Assembly (NCBI RefSeq): GCF_019192965.1
Contig: NZ_JAHTKU010000010.1
Location: 248,001-312,000, forward strand
Length of the DNA stretch: 64,000 bases
DNA from: Nocardioides daeguensis
GTDB lineage: Bacteria > Actinomycetota > Actinomycetes > Propionibacteriales > Nocardioidaceae
Direction of reading: 5' to 3'
This document shows, piece by piece, positions 8,626 to 17,306 of the stretch. Below the pieces are notes generated by a model. That model worked only from the letters and a program-made list of their open reading frames with translations. It did not search any database and was not told where the DNA came from. Position 1 is the stretch's first letter; every line of letters begins with the position of its first letter. The translations under genes and the position numbers were made by a program.

Positions 8626-8661
8626 CCAGACCCCGCCCGAGAAGCCCGGGGCGGGGTCTGG
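8626..8661 (-). terminator. typA terminator
   Basis: A perfect 13-base-pair stem (8626-8638 with 8649-8661) and 10-base loop, 35 bases beyond the typA stop codon. Confidence 0.75.
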
Positions 8662-8696
8662 AACGTTCTCGCCGCCGTACGACGACGAGCCGGGAC

Positions 8697-10601
8697 CTAC
8701 CGGTTCGCCTTCTTCGCGCGGCTGGCGGCCTTGGCGCGCTCGTTGGCGTCGAGGTTGACCTTGCGGATGCGCACGGTCTCGGGCGTGATCTCCACGCACT
8801 CGTCCTCGCGGCAGAACTCCAGGCACTGCTCGAGCGAGAGCTTCTTCGGCGGGATGAGCTTCTCGAAGTTGTCGGAGGTGGCGGACCGGATGTTGGTCTG
8901 CTGCTTCTCCTTGGTGATGTTGACGTCCATGTCGTCGGCGCGGGAGTTCTCGCCGACGATCATGCCCTCGTAGACCTCGGTCGACGGCTCGACGAAGAGC
9001 ACGCCGCGCTCCTGCAGCGACGTCATGGCGTACGCCGTCGCGGCACCCGAGCGGTCGGCGACCAGCGAGCCGGACTGGCGGCTGCGGATCTCGCCGGCCC
9101 ACGGGAAGTAGCCCTCGGAGATCGAGTGTGCGATGCCGGTGCCGCGGGTCTCGGTGAGGAAGTCGGTGCGGAAGCCGATCAGGCCGCGGGCGGGGACGAC
9201 GAACTCCATGCGGACCCAGCCGGTGCCGTGGTTGGTCATGCCTTCCATCCGGCCCTTGCGGTTGGCGAGGAGCTCGGTGATGGTGCCGAGGAACTCCTCG
9301 GGGGCGTCGATGGTGAGGCGCTCGAACGGCTCGTGCACCTTGCCGTCGATCTCGCGGGTGACCACCTGCGGCTTGCCGACGGTCAGCTCGTAGCCCTCGC
9401 GGCGCATCTGCTCGACCAGGATCGCCAGCGCCAGCTCGCCACGGCCCTGGACCTCCCAGGCGTCGGGACGCTCGGTGGGCAGGACGCGGAGCGACACGTT
9501 GCCGATCAGCTCGGAGTCGAGGCGGTCCTTGACCAGGCGGGCGGTGACCTTGTGGCCCTTGCCGCCCTTGCCCACGAGCGGGGAGGTGTTGGTGCCGATG
9601 GTCATCGAGATGGCCGGCTCGTCGACGTGGATGAGCGGCAGCGCGATCGGGTTCTCCGGGTCGGCGAGGGTCTCGCCGATGGTGATGTCCGGGATGCCGG
9701 CGACGGCGACGATGTCACCGGGGCCGGCGGACTCGCCGGGCTTGCGCTCGAGGCCCTCGGTGATGAGGAGCTCGGTGATCTTGACGTTCTTGGTCACGCC
9801 GTCGCGGTTGATCCACGCGACGTTCTGGCCCTTGCGCAGGTTGCCCTGCTTGATGCGCAGCAGCGCGAGGCGACCCAGGAAGGGGGAGGCGTCGAGGTTG
9901 GTGACGTGGGCCTGCAGGGGCGCCTCGTCGTCGTACTCCGGCGCCGGGATGGTCTCCAGGATGGTCCGGAAGAGCGGCTCGAGGTCGCTGCCCTCGGGCA
10001 GCGTGCCGTTCTCCGGCTTGGTGAGCGAGGCGATGCCGGCCTTGCCCGAGGCGAAGACGACCGGGAAGTCGAGCGCGTCCTGGCTGTGCGAGTCGTCGAG
10101 CAGGTCCATGAACAGCTCGTAGGTCTCGTCGACGACCTCGTCGATCCGGGCGTCGCCACGGTCGGTCTTGTTGACCACGAGGATCACCGGCATGTCGGCG
10201 TTGAGCGCCTTGCGCAGCACGAAGCGGGTCTGGGGGAGCGGGCCCTCGGACGCGTCGACCAGCAGCACGATGCCGTCGACCATCGACAGGCCGCGCTCGA
10301 CCTCGCCACCGAAGTCGGCGTGGCCGGGGGTGTCGATGATGTTGATGACCATGTCGCCGTTGGCCATCTCCTGCGCGGAGGGGCCGCGGTAGTGCACCGC
10401 GGTGTTCTTCGCGAGGATGGTGATGCCCTTCTCGCGCTCGAGGTCACCCGAGTCCATCACGCGCTCGGCGACGCCTTCGGCCTGGTGGGCGCTGAAGGCA
10501 CCGGCCTGGTGCAGCATCGCGTCGACGAGGGTCGTCTTGCCGTGGTCGACGTGGGCGACGATGGCGACGTTGCGGAGATCGGTACGACGAGTCTGGGACA
10601 C
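8697..10601 (-). CDS. typA: ribosome-associated GTPase TypA/BipA
   Basis: A 634-residue translational GTPase of the EF-G superfamily. The G1 motif AHVDHGKTT is near residue 16, switch [14 protein letters not shown] and NKTD follow, and the C-terminal half has the TypA-specific domains ([18 protein letters not shown]). TypA binds the 70S ribosome and supports growth under stress and ribosome assembly. Length is normal. The GTG start lies 8 bases after a TAGGCT -10 box (10610-10615 on the reverse strand), so the mRNA is probably leaderless or nearly so. It is divergent from the racemase gene, sharing a region of only 66 bases. Confidence 0.95.
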   Translation of the reverse strand: MSQTRRTDLRNVAIVAHVDHGKTTLVDAMLHQAGAFSAHQAEGVAERVMDSGDLEREKGITILAKNTAVHYRGPSAQEMANGDMVINIIDTPGHADFGGEVERGLSMVDGIVLLVDASEGPLPQTRFVLRKALNADMPVILVVNKTDRGDARIDEVVDETYELFMDLLDDSHSQDALDFPVVFASGKAGIASLTKPENGTLPEGSDLEPLFRTILETIPAPEYDDEAPLQAHVTNLDASPFLGRLALLRIKQGNLRKGQNVAWINRDGVTKNVKITELLITEGLERKPGESAGPGDIVAVAGIPDITIGETLADPENPIALPLIHVDEPAISMTIGTNTSPLVGKGGKGHKVTARLVKDRLDSELIGNVSLRVLPTERPDAWEVQGRGELALAILVEQMRREGYELTVGKPQVVTREIDGKVHEPFERLTIDAPEEFLGTITELLANRKGRMEGMTNHGTGWVRMEFVVPARGLIGFRTDFLTETRGTGIAHSISEGYFPWAGEIRSRQSGSLVADRSGAATAYAMTSLQERGVLFVEPSTEVYEGMIVGENSRADDMDVNITKEKQQTNIRSATSDNFEKLIPPKKLSLEQCLEFCREDECVEITPETVRIRKVNLDANERAKAASRAKKANR

Positions 10602-10667
10602 GAGGGTTCAGCCTACTGGCGTCGGACCGTCCCCCTCGCATCGTCGCGATGACCCTAGACTCTGCCC

Positions 10668-11357
10668 ATGCAGACCATCGGCCTCGTCGGCGGCATGTCC
10701 TGGGAGAGCAGTGCGGCGTACTACGAGGCGCTGAACCGCGGCGTCGAGGAGCGTCTGGGCGGCTTCCACTCGGCGAAGACCGTGATGGCGTCTGTCGACT
10801 TCGCGGAGGTCACCGAGCTGCAGGAGGCCGAGGACTGGGACGGCGTCGCCGTCATCCTGCGCGAGGCTGCGCAGTCGGTCGAGCGGGCCGGCGCCGACTT
10901 CCTGATGCTGTGCACCACGACCTTCCACCGGGTCGCCGAGCAGGTCCAGGACGCCGTCTCGATCCCGCTGCTGCACCTCGGCGACGTCGTCGCGGAGGCC
11001 TGCAAGGCCGAGGGTGTGCAGAGCGTCGCGCTCCTCGGAACCAAGTTCGCGATGTCGCGCACCTTCTTCACCGACCGGATCGCCAGCCACGGCCTCGAGG
11101 TCCTCGTCCCCGACCTCGCGCACCACGACGAGCTGAACCGGATCATCTACGACGAGCTGGTGCACGGGAAGGTCGTCGACGACTCCCGCCGTGCCGTGGT
11201 CGGCATGATCAGCGAGGCGTGGGACGCCGGCGCCGGCGGCGTCATCCTCGGCTGCTCCGAGCTCGAGCTGCTCATCCGCCAGGCGGACTCCGAGATCCCC
11301 GTGTTCCCGTGCACCACGCTGCACGTCACGGCCGCGCTGGATCGCGCGCTGGCCTGA
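10668..11357 (+). CDS. aspartate/glutamate racemase family protein
   Basis: A 229-residue cofactor-independent racemase. The two catalytic cysteines are visible: LCTTT (the usual CNT motif with Thr for Asn) around residue 82 and LGCSELELL near residue 193. The N-terminus [15 protein letters not shown] is characteristic of the AspR/YgeA branch. It would invert the configuration of an acidic or related amino acid; the exact substrate is uncertain. ATG 10668 lies 6 bases after TAGACT (10656-10661), so the transcript is predicted leaderless. Two back-to-back hairpins follow its stop. Confidence 0.85.
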   Translation: MQTIGLVGGMSWESSAAYYEALNRGVEERLGGFHSAKTVMASVDFAEVTELQEAEDWDGVAVILREAAQSVERAGADFLMLCTTTFHRVAEQVQDAVSIPLLHLGDVVAEACKAEGVQSVALLGTKFAMSRTFFTDRIASHGLEVLVPDLAHHDELNRIIYDELVHGKVVDDSRRAVVGMISEAWDAGAGGVILGCSELELLIRQADSEIPVFPCTTLHVTAALDRALA

Positions 11358-11369
11358 GCGGCGCCGGCT

Positions 11370-11432
11370 GCAGGGATCCCCGGACATCCGGGGATCCCTG
11401 CGCTGGTCAGGGGTGCAACCCCTGACCAGCGC
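11370..11432 (+). terminator. two overlapping tandem hairpins
   Basis: Hairpin 1 has a perfect 14-bp stem (11370-11383 / 11388-11401, loop ACAT). Hairpin 2 has a perfect 14-bp stem (11400-11413 / 11419-11432, loop TGCAA). They share bases 11400-11401, so they cannot both be fully paired. They lie between the convergent racemase and PqqD-like genes and probably terminate both transcripts. Confidence 0.75.
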
Positions 11433-11476
11433 ATGAAGTGCGTCCCCGGTGTGACCGCTGGTGCGGATGGGGCGCC

Positions 11477-11761
11477 CTACGGCGCGGCGAGCACCATCCG
11501 CTTGTCGCGCAGCTGGGCGAGGAAGGCCTCGACGTCGCCGCGGCAGGCCTCGGCGGTGACGTCGTACTCCTCGGCGACGGCGGTGCACAGCTCGGCGAGG
11601 TCGTGGGGCTCGGCGAGGTGGCGCCACAGCGTCGCGGCCACCCCCTTGACGGAGTAGTACTCGCCCTGGGCGAGGCCCATCATCACGAACTCCTCGCCCA
11701 TCTCGACGGCGTGGAGGGCGGGGTCACGCATCCACCGCTCTGGCCGGGCTGCTCGTCGCAT
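11477..11761 (-). CDS. PqqD/B1-like RiPP leader-recognition protein
   Basis: A 94-residue PqqD-family protein, the RiPP recognition element that binds leader peptides (the B1 protein of lasso systems). The family pattern is visible: GEEFVMMGLAQGEYYSVKGVAATLWRHL-like strands and helices, then a helical C-terminus ending DVEAFLAQLRDKRMVL. ATG 11761 follows GAGAGGAG with 7-base spacing. The start overlaps the end of the kinase gene by 38 bases, so the two are cotranscribed. It is the last gene of the four-gene RiPP operon and should deliver the precursor to the B2 peptidase. Confidence 0.85.
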   Translation of the reverse strand: MRRAARPERWMRDPALHAVEMGEEFVMMGLAQGEYYSVKGVAATLWRHLAEPHDLAELCTAVAEEYDVTAEACRGDVEAFLAQLRDKRMVLAAP

Positions 11762-12758
11762 GCTGCTGCTCCTCTCGGTTGGGCGCGCGCCGACCCGTGG
11801 GCGCGTCGGGGGTGCTGGTGGAGGCGATGTCGGCGAGGATCGCGTCGGCGGACGACGCGACCGAGTCGACGCCGCGAGGGCGATCGACCCGCGCCAGGCG
11901 GGCGGTGCGGGCCAGGTCGGCGCTGCGGGCGAGGTGGGTACGCCGCAGGTCGCCGACGAGGATCTCGTTGCGGTAGCTGTGCTCGTGGAGGCTGGCGAAG
12001 GCTGCCGCCCCCGTCACGGGTACGACGCGCAGCGGGCCGTCGTGCCGGTCGAGGACGTAGATCCACCGGACCGGCATCGGCGCCGGTCCCCCGGGAGCGG
12101 GACGGTCCAGCGGCACGTGGAACTTGGCGAACCGGCCATCGACCCGGTCCAGGCCGGACGACGGGACGCCGAGCCGGTCGAGGGCGTCTTGCCAGAGCTT
12201 GATCCGCGGCCAGCCGGGCAACGCGCGGCCGGCGGCGTCGACGGGCACCACGTCGTCGCTGAGGACGAGGTGACCGCGGCGGTGCATCTCGGCGGCCAGC
12301 GTCGACTTCCCGGCCCCGGAGTGCCCCAGCACCACCGCGCAGGCGCCGTCGACGACGAAGGCGTTGCCGTGCAGGACGAGCAGGCCGCGCTGGGTCAGCA
12401 GGCAGCCGAACGCGGAGCCGAGCAGGAACAGCCGCAGCGCCTCGGGGGTGGCGGCAGGGGCGGGCTCGACCGTGATCTGCGAGCCGTGCTCGCAGACGTA
12501 GCGCCCGACGTCGGGGACGTCGATCCCGATCCGCTCCCCGTCGACCCACAGCCCGAGCGGGAGGGGGACGGCGTCGGCCGACGGTGGGGCGACCGCTCCG
12601 ACCCGGACCCGGACGTCGGGTCGGACATCGGGACGGATGGCGGGACGGACGTCGGGACGGACGTCGGGACGGATGGCGGCGCCCGGAGAAGCGGGCGCCG
12701 GCGCCAGGTCGGGCAGCGCGAGCTCGCTGTCGATGAGGAGTCCGTATCCGGCGTACAT
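11724..12758 (-). CDS. HPr kinase/phosphorylase-like peptide kinase of the RiPP locus
   Basis: A 344-residue P-loop kinase of the HPr-kinase-like fold. Walker A is GHSGAGKST (residues 145-153), with SDDVVPV downstream as the acidic metal-binding site. Homologues in lasso clusters (paeninodin type) phosphorylate the C-terminal Ser of the peptide, and the precursor encoded here does end in Ser. It is larger than usual because residues 30-50 are tandem RPDV repeats encoded by repeated 12-base units (about 12608-12672), and the tail after residue 290 is low-complexity. It lies between the B2 gene (21 bases away) and the PqqD gene. HPr itself is an unlikely substrate. Confidence 0.8.
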   Translation of the reverse strand: MYAGYGLLIDSELALPDLAPAPASPGAAIRPDVRPDVRPAIRPDVRPDVRVRVGAVAPPSADAVPLPLGLWVDGERIGIDVPDVGRYVCEHGSQITVEPAPAATPEALRLFLLGSAFGCLLTQRGLLVLHGNAFVVDGACAVVLGHSGAGKSTLAAEMHRRGHLVLSDDVVPVDAAGRALPGWPRIKLWQDALDRLGVPSSGLDRVDGRFAKFHVPLDRPAPGGPAPMPVRWIYVLDRHDGPLRVVPVTGAAAFASLHEHSYRNEILVGDLRRTHLARSADLARTARLARVDRPRGVDSVASSADAILADIASTSTPDAPTGRRAPNREEQQHATSSPARAVDA

Positions 12759-12779
12759 AGGGGATGGGGGATCGGGGGA

Positions 12780-13214
12780 CTAGGGATGCCAGCTGAAGCT
12801 GCCGACCGGGGTCCAGCTGCGCACGGAGCCACCGGTGACGGTGACGGTGCCGACCCTCACCCAGGCGTGCGCGAGGAGCTCGCCGGCGTCATCGCGCAGC
12901 AGGCCGAACACGACGGTGTGCGGCACCCGTGCGCCGCGCAGCAGGATGCGCGCGGTCAGGGCCTGCGGGTAGCAGTCGGACGTCCACGGCGTCCGCGTGG
13001 CGGCATACCGGACCGCCCGCCCGACCGCCCGGGCGCGTGCGAGTTCTCGTTCGGACGCGTCCGGAGGCGCCGGGGGCCCTGCTGTGTCCGGTGCGGTGGG
13101 TTCGCCGAGCAGGCGACGGACCGCAGCGAACGGCAGGACGACCGTCAGCAGCCGCGTGGCACCCAGCAGGCACCACGCGAGTGCCGTGGCAAGACCGAAC
13201 CTCGCAGAGGTCAG
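12780..13214 (-). CDS. lasso-type B2 (transglutaminase-like) leader peptidase, CTG start
   Basis: The frame from 13214 to the TAG at 12780 encodes 144 residues matching the lasso B2 cysteine protease: a hydrophobic N-terminus, then WTSDCYPQALTARILLR with the catalytic Cys81, then PHTVVFGL and LLAHAWVRVG with the catalytic His116. The Asp usually found a few residues after the His is not present. No ATG, GTG or TTG exists at the right place. The best start is CTG at 13214, which overlaps the precursor's TGA in CTGA, a normal coupling geometry. It should cleave the precursor between leader and core. Confidence 0.75.
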   Translation of the reverse strand: MTSARFGLATALAWCLLGATRLLTVVLPFAAVRRLLGEPTAPDTAGPPAPPDASERELARARAVGRAVRYAATRTPWTSDCYPQALTARILLRGARVPHTVVFGLLRDDAGELLAHAWVRVGTVTVTGGSVRSWTPVGSFSWHP

Positions 13215-13312
13215 CTGCCGAGCCCGAGGGAGATGTCGATGTCGATGTCGATGCCCTGGGTCGCCGTGACGCTCAGGGTCTCCAGGACGGGTGCAACATA
13301 GGTCGGCTTCAT
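13211..13312 (-). CDS. lasso-like RiPP precursor peptide (33 residues)
   Basis: A 33-residue peptide starting at ATG 13312 after TTTGGAG (5-base spacing). It has the lasso leader motif YxxP at Tyr5-Pro8 with Leu10, and Thr18 two residues before a plausible cut after Gln19, leaving the core GIDIDIDISLGLGS (residues 20-33). Gly20 is a normal ring-forming residue, and Asp26 would be position 7 of the core. The last residue is Ser, the site used by lasso peptide kinases. The Ile-Asp repeats come from a GATGTC hexanucleotide repeat (13232-13253). The leader is two residues shorter between Tyr and Thr than in fusilassin and lacks its conserved Gly. Confidence 0.8.
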   Translation of the reverse strand: MKPTYVAPVLETLSVTATQGIDIDIDISLGLGS

Positions 13313-13478
13313 GTGAGCTCCAAAGGGGTGCAGGACGAAGGGAGGGAGTGCTCCGTCAGCGGTGCAACGCAACTGTGGGCCCGGAGGACACGACCGCGCA
13401 GGCGGTTCACACGATTTTAACCTTCCGTGCGCCGGTGTTCCCCGACGCCGGTACGGCGCTGCGTGCCACCCTCGCGCT
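13313..13478. promoter_or_regulatory. divergent promoter region of the RiPP operon and nucleotidyltransferase gene
   Basis: This 166-base gap separates the precursor (leftward) from the nucleotidyltransferase (rightward). The only AT-rich spot is at 13414-13420, where the reverse strand reads TTAAAAT, a good -10 box for the precursor operon that would give a leader of about 95 bases. No clear -35 box was found. Confidence 0.4.
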
Positions 13479-14579
13479 GTGAGCGCCGCACTCGACCTGC
13501 TCTGCCGCCTGGTGAGCGGTGCGCTGGAGGCGGAGGAGGGGCACGCCGTCGATCCGGTTCCGCTCGGTGACGTCACCGCCCGCGACCTCCTCGACGGGGT
13601 ACGGCGGCACCGGGTCCCCGAGCTGCTCCGCTCCCGTGCGGGCGAGCTGGGCCTGCCGGGTGAGGTGGTCCGGGTGCTGGACGCGATGCTTGCCGGGTCC
13701 CGGCAGCGCCACCTGGTGCACACCTTCGAGACGGTGCGTGCCTGGCGGCTGCTCGACGCCGCGGGCGTCGAGTCCCTGGTGTTCAAGGGGATCGCGTTGT
13801 CCGTGCTGACGACCGGCCGCCCCGACGCGCGGGGCGCCGGTGACGTCGACCTGCTGGTCCGGCCCGAGGCCGCTGCCGAGGCGCACCGGCTGCTCACCGG
13901 ATCCGGGTGGGCGCTGCACGAGCAGGGCCGGATCGAGCCGGAGATGTGGGCGTGGCGTCACGTGCAGCGCTGGGGCCACACGCTGACCTATCTCGGCGCG
14001 GGCGCCGACGTCGACCTGCACTGGCGCCTCGACGCCATGCCCGGCGCGCAGCCGGAGACGCCGGACCTGCTGGCCCGCGCCACGACGGTCGCGGTGGGCG
14101 GCACGCAGGTCCCCACCCTCGCGCCCGCTGACGCGTTCCGACACCTGGCCGGGCACCGCGAGGGCTGGATCTGGCTGCGCACCCTCGTCGACCTGCGCCG
14201 TCTGGCTCGCGACCCCGCGGTGTTCGCGCAGGAGCTGCCCGGCCCCGCGCTCACCTCGCTGGCCGCTGCCCGCGCGACGGTCGGCCTGCCGGCCACGGTC
14301 CCGGACCGGGTGCTCGCCGCGATCGACCGGATCCCCGACGCCGCGCTGGCCCGCGCCCGCGCCCACCACGAGCTGCCGATCGCGGTCTTCGGTGGCGCCG
14401 GGACCGCCCGGGAGGTCCGCAACGGCATGGCGGCCGTACGACGCCCGCGCGACCTCCAGCAGGTGGCGGTCACGCTCGTGCTGCCCCCGCACGCGGCCCT
14501 GCCGGTCCGCTCGGCCACCGCCTGGGGCGGGGTGCCGCGCGCCTTCGCGCTGCGCGCCCAGCGGCTGGTGCGCCGCTGA
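13479..14579 (+). CDS. nucleotidyltransferase (NTase_5-like) of the RiPP locus
   Basis: A 366-residue protein of the uncharacterised nucleotidyltransferase family often found beside lasso or PqqD loci. The core reads LVFKGIALSVL, then GAGDVDLLV with the paired aspartates of the polymerase-beta fold, and VDLHWRLD downstream with the third carboxylate. The remainder is helical. The GTG at 13479 gives the family length; the upstream frame is Cys/His-poor and not conserved-looking. It is divergent from the precursor operon across 166 bases. It could transfer a nucleotide to the peptide or to a partner protein, but no activity is established for this family in RiPP clusters. Confidence 0.75.
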   Translation: MSAALDLLCRLVSGALEAEEGHAVDPVPLGDVTARDLLDGVRRHRVPELLRSRAGELGLPGEVVRVLDAMLAGSRQRHLVHTFETVRAWRLLDAAGVESLVFKGIALSVLTTGRPDARGAGDVDLLVRPEAAAEAHRLLTGSGWALHEQGRIEPEMWAWRHVQRWGHTLTYLGAGADVDLHWRLDAMPGAQPETPDLLARATTVAVGGTQVPTLAPADAFRHLAGHREGWIWLRTLVDLRRLARDPAVFAQELPGPALTSLAAARATVGLPATVPDRVLAAIDRIPDAALARARAHHELPIAVFGGAGTAREVRNGMAAVRRPRDLQQVAVTLVLPPHAALPVRSATAWGGVPRAFALRAQRLVRR

Positions 14580-14599
14580 CGCCGGCCGGTGGCGGCGAG

Positions 14600-14616
14600 C
14601 CGGGTCTCAGACCCGG
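14600..14616. terminator. short hairpin between convergent genes
   Basis: A 17-base perfect palindrome (CCGGGTCT-C-AGACCCGG) 20 bases after the nucleotidyltransferase stop. It includes the SDR stop codon at 14607-14609 and may serve both converging transcripts. Confidence 0.4.
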
Positions 14617-15347
14617 TGCACCTTGTGCTGTGCGGCCTGGGCGCGCGGCTTGATCACCAGCTCGTCGATGTTGACGTGCGGTGGCCGGGTGGCGACCCAG
14701 GTGATCGCGTCCGCGACGTCGTCGGCCACCAGCGGGTCGGGGACGCCGGCGTACACCGCGTCGGCGCGGGCCTGGTCGCCTTCGAAGCGGGTCAGGGCGA
14801 ACTCCTCGGTGCGCACCATCCCCGGCGCCACCTCGCAGACCCGGACCGGCTGGTCGAACAGCTCGAGGCGCAGCGTCTCGGTGACGACCTTGGTGCCGTG
14901 CTTGGCGGCGGTGTAGCCCGCGCCGCCCTCGTAGGCGATGCGGCCGGCCGTCGAGCCCACGTTGACGATCACCCCGGCGCCGCTGGCCACCAGGGCCGGC
15001 AGCAGCGCCTTGGTCACCTGCATCAGGCCGAGCACGTTGACCTCGTACATCCGGCGCCACTCGTCGGCGTCCGCCTCGGCGACCGGCCCGAGGCCGAAGG
15101 CCCCGCCGGCGTTGTTGACGAGCACGTCGAGCCGCGGGCCGACCGCCTCGGCCAGCCCGGCCACGGACGCTGCGGACGTCACGTCGCAGACGACGGCCCG
15201 GCCGCCGATCTCGGCGGCGAGGGCCTCGATCCGCTCCGCGCGGCGGGCCGCGCAGATCACCTCGAAGCCCTCCCGGGCCAGGTGGCGCGCGGTGGCGGCA
15301 CCGATGCCGCTGGAGGCACCGGTCACGACGGCGAGACGGGAGGTCAT
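14607..15347 (-). CDS. SDR-family oxidoreductase (YdfG-like)
   Basis: A 246-residue short-chain dehydrogenase starting at ATG 15347. It has [23 protein letters not shown], the catalytic Ser in VNVGSTAG and YTAAKHG with the Tyr-Lys pair. [14 protein letters not shown] after the second strand suggests NADPH preference (Arg residues). Closest in pattern to YdfG-like 3-hydroxy-acid/serine dehydrogenases. A longer upstream frame exists, but the fold begins right at the chosen ATG. It is divergent from mshA with about 115 bases between the starts. No functional link to the RiPP locus is evident. Confidence 0.85.
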   Translation of the reverse strand: MTSRLAVVTGASSGIGAATARHLAREGFEVICAARRAERIEALAAEIGGRAVVCDVTSAASVAGLAEAVGPRLDVLVNNAGGAFGLGPVAEADADEWRRMYEVNVLGLMQVTKALLPALVASGAGVIVNVGSTAGRIAYEGGAGYTAAKHGTKVVTETLRLELFDQPVRVCEVAPGMVRTEEFALTRFEGDQARADAVYAGVPDPLVADDVADAITWVATRPPHVNIDELVIKPRAQAAQHKVHRV

Positions 15348-15462
15348 GGACCCCATCTTGGTGGATCGGGAATGCCGGGCACACTGGCAGGGTTGTCCGA
15401 CTGACCGGGAACAGGTCCCGAGGACCGGCAGACGAGCAGCAGACGAGCAGCAGGAGGCGCGG

Positions 15463-16743
15463 ATGGGGGAGACGGCGATCGGCCGCGTCGCCATGATCAG
15501 CCTGCACACCTCGCCGCTCGACCAGCCGGGCACGGGGGACGCGGGCGGCATGAACGTCTACGTCGTCGAGCTGGCCCGGCGCCTGGCCGAGCAGGGCACC
15601 GCGGTCGACATCTTCACCCGCGCCACCAGCTCCCGGCTCGACCCGGTGGTCCACGTCCGCGACGGCGTCACCGTGCACAACGTGCACGCCGGTCCGTTCG
15701 AGGGGCTGACGAAGGACCAGCTGCCCGGCCAGCTGTGCGTGTTCGCGCGCGAGGTGCTGCGTGCCGAGGCCGCCCACCCGGCCGGCCACTTCGACGTCGT
15801 CCACTCCCACTACTGGCTCTCCGGCCAGGTCGGCGCCCTCGCGCGTGACCGGTGGGGCGTGCCGCTGGTGCACTCGATGCACACGATGGCCAAGGTCAAG
15901 AACGAGGCGCTCGCCGCCGGCGACACCCCCGAGCCGCAGGCCCGGTTGATCGGGGAGGAGCAGGTGGTCGAGGCCGCCGACGTGCTCATCGCCAACACCG
16001 ACCTCGAGGCCAAGCAGCTGATCAACCTGTACGACGCCGACCCGGGCCGGGTCGAGGTCGTCCACCCCGGTGTCGACACCGAGGTCTTCCGGCCCCTCAC
16101 GCCGGCCGACCGGGCCCGTGCGCGACGTGAGCGCGACCTCGCCGACGACGCCCTGGTCCTGCTGTTCGCGGGCCGGATCCAGCCGCTCAAGGCGCCCGAC
16201 GTGCTGTTGCGTGCGGTCGCCGAGCTGCTGGTGCGGCGCCCGGACCTGCGCCCGCGGCTCGTCGTACCCGTCGTGGGCGGGCCGTCCGGCAGTGGCCTGG
16301 AGCGCCCGGCCGCGCTGGCCAACCTGGCTGCCGAGCTGCGCATCGACGACGTGGTGCGGTTCGTGCCCCCGGTGCCGCAGCACGAGCTCGCCGGCTGGTA
16401 CTCCGCCGCCACCCTGGTCGCCGTCCCGTCCTACAACGAGTCCTTCGGCCTGGTCGCCGCCGAGGCCCAGGCGTCCGGCGCCCCCGTCGTCGCCGCGGCC
16501 GTCGGCGGCCTCACCACCGTCGTCCGCGACGGGCGCAGCGGACTGCTCGTCGACACCCACGAGCCCCACGACTGGGCGCTCGCGTTGGAGCGGGTGGTCG
16601 CCGACGCCGGCTACCGCGACCGGCTCGCGGCCGGCGCGCTCGAGCAGGCCCGTCAGTTCTCGTGGGAGGCGACCGCCGCCCACACCGTGGAGGTCTACGA
16701 GCGCGCCCACGCGCTCCTGCGACAGGAGGCCCGCGTCGGATGA
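15463..16743 (+). CDS. mshA: D-inositol-3-phosphate glycosyltransferase MshA
   Basis: A 426-residue GT-B (GT4 family) enzyme that transfers N-acetylglucosamine from UDP-GlcNAc to 1L-myo-inositol-3-phosphate, the first step of mycothiol synthesis. The family markers are [19 protein letters not shown] at the N-terminus, [24 protein letters not shown] in the C-terminal domain and [18 protein letters not shown] with the E-x7-E pair. ATG 15463 follows AGGAGG. It overlaps the next gene in ATGA, indicating coupling. Mycothiol use is supported by the mycothiol-type DinB enzyme at 46 kb. Confidence 0.95.
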   Translation: MGETAIGRVAMISLHTSPLDQPGTGDAGGMNVYVVELARRLAEQGTAVDIFTRATSSRLDPVVHVRDGVTVHNVHAGPFEGLTKDQLPGQLCVFAREVLRAEAAHPAGHFDVVHSHYWLSGQVGALARDRWGVPLVHSMHTMAKVKNEALAAGDTPEPQARLIGEEQVVEAADVLIANTDLEAKQLINLYDADPGRVEVVHPGVDTEVFRPLTPADRARARRERDLADDALVLLFAGRIQPLKAPDVLLRAVAELLVRRPDLRPRLVVPVVGGPSGSGLERPAALANLAAELRIDDVVRFVPPVPQHELAGWYSAATLVAVPSYNESFGLVAAEAQASGAPVVAAAVGGLTTVVRDGRSGLLVDTHEPHDWALALERVVADAGYRDRLAAGALEQARQFSWEATAAHTVEVYERAHALLRQEARVG

Positions 16744-17231
16744 GTCCTGCGGACGTCGTACGTACCTGGCTCGAGGACAACGAGATCGGGTTCGAGGAGA
16801 CCGAGGAGGGCACGTTCAGCTTCTCGCTCCCGGGGGAGAAGAAGCTGCAGACGCCGGTCCGGCTCGACCTCGGCCCCCACGCGCTCGGCGTGCACGCCTT
16901 CGTGTGCCGGCGCCCCGACGAGGAGTTCGAGCGCGTCTACCGCTGGCTGCTCGAGCGCAACATGAAGATGTACGCCGTCGCGTTCGGCATCGACCACCAC
17001 GGCGACATCTACCTCGACGCCCGGCTGCCGCTGTCGTCGGTCACTCCTGAGGACCTCGACCGGTTGCTCGGGTCGGTGCTGACCTACGCCGACGAGGCGT
17101 TCAACACGATCCTCGAGCTCGGCTTCGAGTCGTCCATTCGCAAGGAGTGGGCGTGGCGCATCGAGCGCGGCGAGTCGACCGCGAACCTGGAGGCGTTCCG
17201 GGGCTGGCTGGAGGCCGACGCCACGCCGTGA
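16740..17231 (+). CDS. YbjN-domain protein
   Basis: A 163-residue cytosolic protein starting at ATG 16740, overlapping the mshA stop by four bases. It has the YbjN (bacterial sensory transduction regulator) fold: an N-terminal helix, the strand pair [19 protein letters not shown], then [11 protein letters not shown] and [14 protein letters not shown]. Similar proteins follow mshA in many actinobacteria and look like type III secretion chaperone-fold proteins. The molecular role is unknown. A strong terminator follows 13 bases after the stop. Confidence 0.8.
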   Translation: MSPADVVRTWLEDNEIGFEETEEGTFSFSLPGEKKLQTPVRLDLGPHALGVHAFVCRRPDEEFERVYRWLLERNMKMYAVAFGIDHHGDIYLDARLPLSSVTPEDLDRLLGSVLTYADEAFNTILELGFESSIRKEWAWRIERGESTANLEAFRGWLEADATP

Positions 17232-17244
17232 GCCGCAGACGGGC

Positions 17245-17277
17245 CGGAGGCGGACCAGCCGGGCTGGTCCGCCTCCG
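17245..17277. terminator. bidirectional hairpin terminator
   Basis: A perfect 14-bp stem with a five-base CCGGG loop, between the convergent YbjN and P-domain genes. Confidence 0.75.
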
Positions 17278-17306
17278 TGTCCCCGGTGGACCGGTGCGAC
17301 GCTGAC

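Noticed and set aside
13423..13437. ECF-type GGAAC/GTT promoter before the RiPP precursor
   Set aside because: GGAAC and GTT are present on the reverse strand, but the 15-base spacing is shorter than that used by known ECF sigma factors.
13211..13897. A 228-codon reverse-strand frame covering the precursor
   Set aside because: It overlaps most of the nucleotidyltransferase start region, is low-complexity, and only its last 33 codons have a ribosome binding site and recognisable motifs.
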